From contig CAYNQF010000002.1 of assembly GCA_964399265.1 (NCBI GenBank), positions 1 through 64,000 of the forward strand: a stretch of DNA of 64,000 nt, given 5' to 3'. The notes beneath the pieces were generated by a model. It saw only the letters and a program-made list of their open reading frames with translations, had not been told where the DNA came from and searched no databases. A program made the translations under genes and the position numbers. This document shows, one piece after another, positions 60,069-64,000 of the stretch. The stretch's first letter is position 1. Each line of letters begins with the position of its first letter. The DNA comes from WJLY01 sp964399265 (GTDB lineage Bacteria > Joyebacterota > Joyebacteria > Joyebacterales > Joyebacteraceae).

Positions 60069-61112
60069 ATGCACATGGCAGACGCGCTTCTTTCGCCGGG
60101 TGTAGGAGCAACGATGTGGGCGCTGGCGGGCGGAGCGATCGCCTACGCCGCACGGAAGGTGCGCTCGAGGCTGGACGAGTCGCTCGTGCCGCTCATGGGA
60201 GTGCTAGGGGCGTTCGTCTTCGCGGCGCAGATGATCAACTTCACGATACCGGGCACCGGGTCGAGCGGTCACCTCGGAGGAGGGATGCTGCTGGCCATCC
60301 TGTTGGGGCCCGAGGCTGCATTCCTCGTGATCGCCTCCGTGCTCTCGGTGCAGGCGTTCTTCTTCGCCGACGGCGGTCTGCTTGCTCTCGGGGCCAACAT
60401 CTTCAACATGGGCGTCCTTCCGTGCTTCGTCGCGTACCCGCTCCTCTACAGGCCACTCGCGGGGCGTGACACCGCGCCGCGCCGCATGGCCGTGGCCTCG
60501 GTGATCGCGTCGGTCGCAGCGCTCGAGCTGGGTGCGTCGGGCGTCGTGTTGGAGACCGTGTGGTCGGGCATCACGAGTCTGCCGTTCGCCTCGTTCGCTC
60601 TTCTCATGCTGCCGGTGCACCTGGCCATCGGCATCGTTGAGGGTCTCGTGACCGCGGCCGTCGTCACGTTTGTCTGGCGGGCGAGGCCCGAGATCCTGTC
60701 GCGCGGCCACGTTCCCGGTGGGATGCCGTCCCTCAGGAAGGTGATGGTCGGTCTGGCCGCCGCGACACTCGTTGCGGGCGCCGTGCTTTCGTGGTTCGCT
60801 TCAGCCCACCCGGATGGGTTAGAATGGTCGGTGGCAGGCGTCACCGGGTCAGAGGAACTCGCGGCGCCGCCCGACGGAAGTCACGTGGCCTTGGGCGCCC
60901 TGCAGGAGAGGATGTCCTTCTTGCCGGATTACGGGTTCCGCCGGGCCTCGGCCGATGTGGAAGAGGATGCCGAATCCTCGTGGCCGGCGGTCGACGCGGG
61001 GACCAGCGTCTCCGGCGTCCTGGGCGGCGCAATGACTCTGGCGCTCGCGGGGATCGTGGCCTTCATCCTGAGAAGGAGGGCCTCAGCATGGAACTCACGC
61101 TCACCATCCTGA
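60069..61112 (+). CDS. nikMN: nickel-binding ECF component, NikM-NikN fusion
   Basis: ATG 60069 (GGGAGG upstream) gives the N-terminus MHMADALLSP. In this family residue 2 is a His that binds the metal, so the start is certain. Residues 1-220 are the CbiM/NikM substrate-binding membrane domain (AFVFAAQMINFTIPGTGSSGHLGGG, ANIFNMGVLPCF). The C-terminal part has an extracellular loop with WFASAHPDGLEWSV and a last helix, as in CbiN/NikN, so M and N are fused in 347 residues. The open frame reaching back to 59889 is rejected. It works with NikQ and NikO encoded divergently. Confidence 0.94.
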   Translation: MHMADALLSPGVGATMWALAGGAIAYAARKVRSRLDESLVPLMGVLGAFVFAAQMINFTIPGTGSSGHLGGGMLLAILLGPEAAFLVIASVLSVQAFFFADGGLLALGANIFNMGVLPCFVAYPLLYRPLAGRDTAPRRMAVASVIASVAALELGASGVVLETVWSGITSLPFASFALLMLPVHLAIGIVEGLVTAAVVTFVWRARPEILSRGHVPGGMPSLRKVMVGLAAATLVAGAVLSWFASAHPDGLEWSVAGVTGSEELAAPPDGSHVALGALQERMSFLPDYGFRRASADVEEDAESSWPAVDAGTSVSGVLGGAMTLALAGIVAFILRRRASAWNSRSPS

Positions 61113-61669
61113 TAGGGATCGGCCTGGCAGCGGCATGCGGGTATCGAGTCTTCGTCCCGTTCCTCGTGCTCAGCATCGCCGCCGTGAGCGGCCATGTTAC
61201 CCTCTCTCACGGCTTCGAGTGGATAGGGACGCCGCCCGCGCTCATCGCCTTCGCGATCGCCACCGCTCTCGAGGTTCTTGCCTACTACATACCGTGGCTC
61301 GACAACGTGCTGGACGCGGCCGCCACGCCGGCGGCCGTCGTCGCCGGCGTCGTGATAGCCGCGTCCGTGGTGACCGATGTCTCGCCGTTTCTAAGATGGA
61401 CGCTCGCGGTGATAGCGGGGGGGGGAGCGGCGGCGGCCGTTCAGGCCACGACCGTCGCGGTGCGTGGCGCGTCGACCGTCACCACGGGAGGCGTGGGCAA
61501 CCCGGTCGTATCGACAGGGGAACTCGGCGGCTCGGTCGTCACGTCGGTACTGTCGATCGCCGTTCCGGTCGTCGCAGTGGCGCTCGTGATCGTGTTGCTT
61601 GTCGTGATCGTGCGCGTGACGCGCGGGCTTCGCCGCCGTCGCTGCGCGCCCGGCGTCACATCCCCGTGA
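61088..61669 (+). CDS. DUF4126-type membrane protein
   Basis: ATG 61088 (AAGGAGGG upstream) lies inside nikMN, overlapping it by 25 bases. The 193-residue product has about five hydrophobic segments: MELTLTILIGIGLAAACGYRVFVPFLVL, LEVLAYYIPWLDNVLD, AVVAGVVIAASVV and a C-terminal LSIAVPVVAVALVIVLLVVIV before a basic tail. The Gly-rich AACGYRVFVPFL and LDNVLDAAATPAAVVAG words match DUF4126. Function is unknown. Position in a nickel-regulated operon is suggestive but not proof of a role in metal transport. Confidence 0.8.
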   Translation: MELTLTILIGIGLAAACGYRVFVPFLVLSIAAVSGHVTLSHGFEWIGTPPALIAFAIATALEVLAYYIPWLDNVLDAAATPAAVVAGVVIAASVVTDVSPFLRWTLAVIAGGGAAAAVQATTVAVRGASTVTTGGVGNPVVSTGELGGSVVTSVLSIAVPVVAVALVIVLLVVIVRVTRGLRRRRCAPGVTSP

Positions 61670-63272
61670 CCTCGAGCCTTCCGTCCGGGGCTTCCGGATT
61701 CAACACGCCCTCGTTCCCCACGATCTCCTCGAGTATCGAGTAGAAGGTCGAGTACGTGTTCTCCATGTCCCTGCCGTACTTGCCGAACCAGAAGTAGCCG
61801 TCTCCGTCCTTGTTGACGATGAAGCTGTTGCTGAGGACGCGGTAATCGCGGTCGTCCTCCAGCGGCTGCCAGCTCCCGTCCGGGCCCTCGACCTCCACGC
61901 TGGTGACCCTCTCGCCGGGCACGGCGACGACCCATCCACCGGAACCGTCCTGCTCGATCTCCTGAGCGGTTCGCGACATGTCTATCGCGTACCTCATGCC
62001 CGAGACGTGCATGAGGCCGCCCTCGCCGAAGCTGGCGGCGCTGTGTTCGAGGATGTCCCTCAGATGACCGCCGTCGATCGTGAGCATGATCGCATCGTTG
62101 CCGAACTCGTCGATAGACCGGAGCATGACGTCAGTGACCGGGCCGGGCTCGTATACCTTCTTGCCCCGAAAGGCTCCCGCGTTGTTCATCACGATGTCGA
62201 CCCCGAACTTCTCTCGCATCCTGTCGTTGACCAGGTTTGCCACCGCGGACTCCCCGCCCCGCACTGCACTGGACGAGAGGTCCCAAGCGACGCCGGTCGT
62301 GCCCAGCACCACGGCCCCGGGGAGCGAATCACGGTAGACGGCGAGACGTCCGTCGACGTCGGGCGCGGCGGCCACGGCGTCCGTGATAGGTACCATCTGG
62401 TAGTGGACCGTCTCCGGCAGCAGATTCCCATCGGCGTCGGTCTCCACGTCCAGGCGCATGAGGTGCGTGCCGCCGTATCCACCCGCGACGACGAACGTGT
62501 TACCGACGCGGACCGGCTCTTCGACGTAGCTGTGCGAGTGGCCGCCGAAGATGATGTCGATGCCCGGGACCCCTCGTGCCAGCGCCTCGTCGTTGTCGAG
62601 GCCTATGTGAGTCAGCGCGACGATGACCTGGGCGCCGCGGTCCTCGAGTTCGAGCACCGCGCGCCTGGCGGTCTCGACGTTGTCACCGGTCAGGATTACG
62701 TCGCCCGGGCTCGAGAGGTAAGGGAGCCCTTCCGTGATGAGAGAGAAGTATCCTACGCGGAGTCCGTCGTAGTCCTCGACCAGCACGGGCACGCAGGTTC
62801 CCTCCAGGGCCGTGTCCTCGACGGCCAGGTCGGAGCATATGAAGTCGAAGTCGGCCGACGCGAGCGCAGCCGCCAGCTCCTCGGGACCCTTGTCGAACTC
62901 GTGGTTGCCGAAGACCGCGATCTCGTACCCGGCGTCGGACATGAGGCCGTAGATGGCGCGCCCTCCGAACGAGTGGAAGTAGAGGTCGGAGAGCGCGTCG
63001 CCGGAGAAGACGACCGCGACGGTCCCGGGGTTCTCTTGCTCAACGTCGCGAATCACCGTGGCGATGCGGGCGATGCCGCCCGTCGACACGGTCTCGTCCA
63101 CTCCGTCTCCGTCCGAGTCGACGATCGACGGATACGACTCGAGCTGCCCGTGGATGTCGCCGAGCCCTATGATCGTGAGCTCGTGCCCCCTCGGGGACTG
63201 CGCGCAGGACGTGAGTAGAGCGCTCGCGACGGCGAGCGAGAGAACTGTGAGCACTGTCGTCCTCGGTCTCAT
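61656..63272 (-). CDS. 5'-nucleotidase/UshA-like metallophosphatase lipoprotein
   Basis: ATG 63272 starts a lipoprotein signal (VLSLAVASALLTSC). The 538-residue product has the complete metallophosphatase set: GLGDIHGQLE, FSGDAL, FGNHEFDKG, LTHIGLDND and GGHSHSYVEEP. A 5'-nucleotidase C-terminal domain follows (NLVNDRMREKFGVDIVMNNAGAFRG, MLTIDGGHLRDILEHS, YRVLSNSFIVNKDGDGYFWF). It cleaves nucleotides or related phosphate esters at the envelope. In contrast to the selenoprotein at 1049, all metal ligands are present. Its stop overlaps the convergent DUF4126 gene by 14 bases. Confidence 0.92.
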   Translation of the reverse strand: MRPRTTVLTVLSLAVASALLTSCAQSPRGHELTIIGLGDIHGQLESYPSIVDSDGDGVDETVSTGGIARIATVIRDVEQENPGTVAVVFSGDALSDLYFHSFGGRAIYGLMSDAGYEIAVFGNHEFDKGPEELAAALASADFDFICSDLAVEDTALEGTCVPVLVEDYDGLRVGYFSLITEGLPYLSSPGDVILTGDNVETARRAVLELEDRGAQVIVALTHIGLDNDEALARGVPGIDIIFGGHSHSYVEEPVRVGNTFVVAGGYGGTHLMRLDVETDADGNLLPETVHYQMVPITDAVAAAPDVDGRLAVYRDSLPGAVVLGTTGVAWDLSSSAVRGGESAVANLVNDRMREKFGVDIVMNNAGAFRGKKVYEPGPVTDVMLRSIDEFGNDAIMLTIDGGHLRDILEHSAASFGEGGLMHVSGMRYAIDMSRTAQEIEQDGSGGWVVAVPGERVTSVEVEGPDGSWQPLEDDRDYRVLSNSFIVNKDGDGYFWFGKYGRDMENTYSTFYSILEEIVGNEGVLNPEAPDGRLEVTGM

Positions 63273-63593
63273 GACGTCTCCGATTCCGTAGGATGGTGAA
63301 CGTGCGCGTCTGATGTTCCGAGAAGATAAGTTACCACGTTGCGACGCTCCCGAAAACAGATGAGGCATCGTTCATGTTCAAGACGAAGCTATCCCAAAGG
63401 CATCATTAAGGTGTAGGGTAGTTGACGAAGCCTCAGGTGTGCTCCACAGTGTCGAGAGCCGCCCCAACGATACGCTGCGGCCTCTTCGGACCTCTCCACG
63501 CGTTCCACTCCCCGGTCACAGCGGCGGCCCTCGGGCGCCCCTCACGAGTCACGTGTCCGCGCGCCGGCCCCACCAGCAGGAAGGGAGCAGGAT
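63273..63593. other. intergenic region between divergent genes
   Basis: No gene visible. It should hold the promoters of the nucleotidase (minus) and the partial gene (plus), but no hexamer pair is convincing. Confidence 0.4.
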
Positions 63594-64000
63594 ATGTCGT
63601 GCGCTACTGTCTGGCGCGCGGCGGCCACGCGTTATGCGGTCGCGGCCGTCACGCTGTACGTGTTGTGTGCGCTCGCTGTCCTTTCGTCGCCGGCCGCGGC
63701 CGGCGTCCAGCCGACCGATGAGGTCTCGGGCCCGCGCGGAGACGACGCGATCGGACCCGCGGCCGGGAACCAGTACGATCCTTACATTGCGCGCGGGGGG
63801 GATGAGTTCCTGGCCGTGTGGGTCGACGAGAGATCGGTCGTCCCGGGCGACGACTTCGAGTACCCGACCTATCAGGACGTATACGCGGCTCGTCTCGACT
63901 CGACCGGCGCCCTGATCGACGAGACTCCCATCATCATTTCTGACGATGTGGGAGACGAGTACGACCCGCGCGCGGCCTGGAACGGACAGAACTGGCTCGT
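63594..64000 (+). CDS. secreted repeat protein, 5' part only
   Basis: ATG 63594 after GGAAGGGAG opens a frame that runs off the window end, so it has no stop here. The translation has a signal peptide (ATRYAVAAVTLYVLCALAVLSSPAAAG). It then has repeats of the form N-x-Y-D-P-x-x-A: NQYDPYIARGGDEFLAVWVDER, VYAARLDSTGALIDETPIII and DEYDPRAAWNGQNWLV. Such repeats make surface beta-propellers in many secreted proteins of environmental bacteria. A FlgD-like tail or short tag might lie beyond the window. Confidence 0.75.
   Translation, partial: MSCATVWRAAATRYAVAAVTLYVLCALAVLSSPAAAGVQPTDEVSGPRGDDAIGPAAGNQYDPYIARGGDEFLAVWVDERSVVPGDDFEYPTYQDVYAARLDSTGALIDETPIIISDDVGDEYDPRAAWNGQNWL

Noticed and set aside
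1..64000. CRISPR arrays, insertion sequences, prophage or integrase genes
   Set aside because: None were seen. The tRNA relics suggest past integration but no integrase or transposase gene is present in the window.

Overview
The window comes from a GC-rich, Gram-negative-type bacterium of the FCB / candidate-phylum kind. An Eisenbacteria-, Krumholzibacteria- or Latescibacteria-like lineage is my inference; there is no rRNA or marker gene here to place it. The reasons are the many large secreted proteins ending in a FlgD-like Ig domain (final strand of the type K-[MV]-V-L-L-[RK]), outer-membrane proteins (an OmpA-type protein and a beta-barrel ending in Phe), many lipoproteins, a C25 (gingipain-type) peptidase and a multihaem cytochrome selenoprotein. 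Promoters are vegetative in type, and the -10 box is often preceded by TGTGG.

Layout. 0-9 kb: a small secreted protein; a UshA-like tetrahaem lipoprotein whose frame crosses an in-frame UGA read as selenocysteine; a C25 peptidase overlapping a glycolate/lactate-dehydrogenase-like pair (FAD subunit, Fe-S subunit); an intact tRNA-Asn with its own promoter and terminator. 9-29 kb: a secreted amidohydrolase; two copies, 15.3 kb apart, of a cassette (promoter - small structured RNA/terminator - long leader - cold-shock protein - B12-type radical SAM enzyme); between them katG, a FlgD-tailed protein, a repeat-rich fibre-like protein, an LVIVD propeller protein, a lamin-tail-like protein, a dienelactone hydrolase and a His/Tyr/Gly-rich envelope protein. 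Several of these modules are separated by a repeated element made of a tRNA 3'-end relic plus a strong terminator.

29-41 kb: a pre-peptidase-domain secreted protein, a beta-barrel, a lipoprotein, secreted GH13 amylase, a beta-helix protein, an MFS transporter and a secreted GH27-like alpha-galactosidase. 40-48 kb: an ammonium transporter, a 1591-residue hybrid histidine kinase and an OmpA-type protein. 48-57 kb: a secreted endonuclease I, a BNR-type protein, a class-B/e(P4)-type acid phosphatase, a secreted M1 aminopeptidase, a lipoprotein and galT. 58-63 kb: a divergent nickel-uptake locus (nikR-nikQ-nikO against nikMN and a DUF4126 gene) around a perfect NikR-type operator, then a 5'-nucleotidase lipoprotein. 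A secreted repeat protein runs off the right edge.

Functionally the window is dominated by extracellular degradation of polymers (starch, galactosides, peptides, nucleic acids, phosphate esters). Two kinds of C-terminus occur on the exported proteins: the FlgD-like Ig domain (eight proteins) and a very short tag of the form P-V-x-x-x-[ST]-W-G-x-[IV]-K-[AS]-[LM]-[YF]-R-COOH (four proteins). No protein has both. The short tag is the best candidate here for an undescribed sorting signal.
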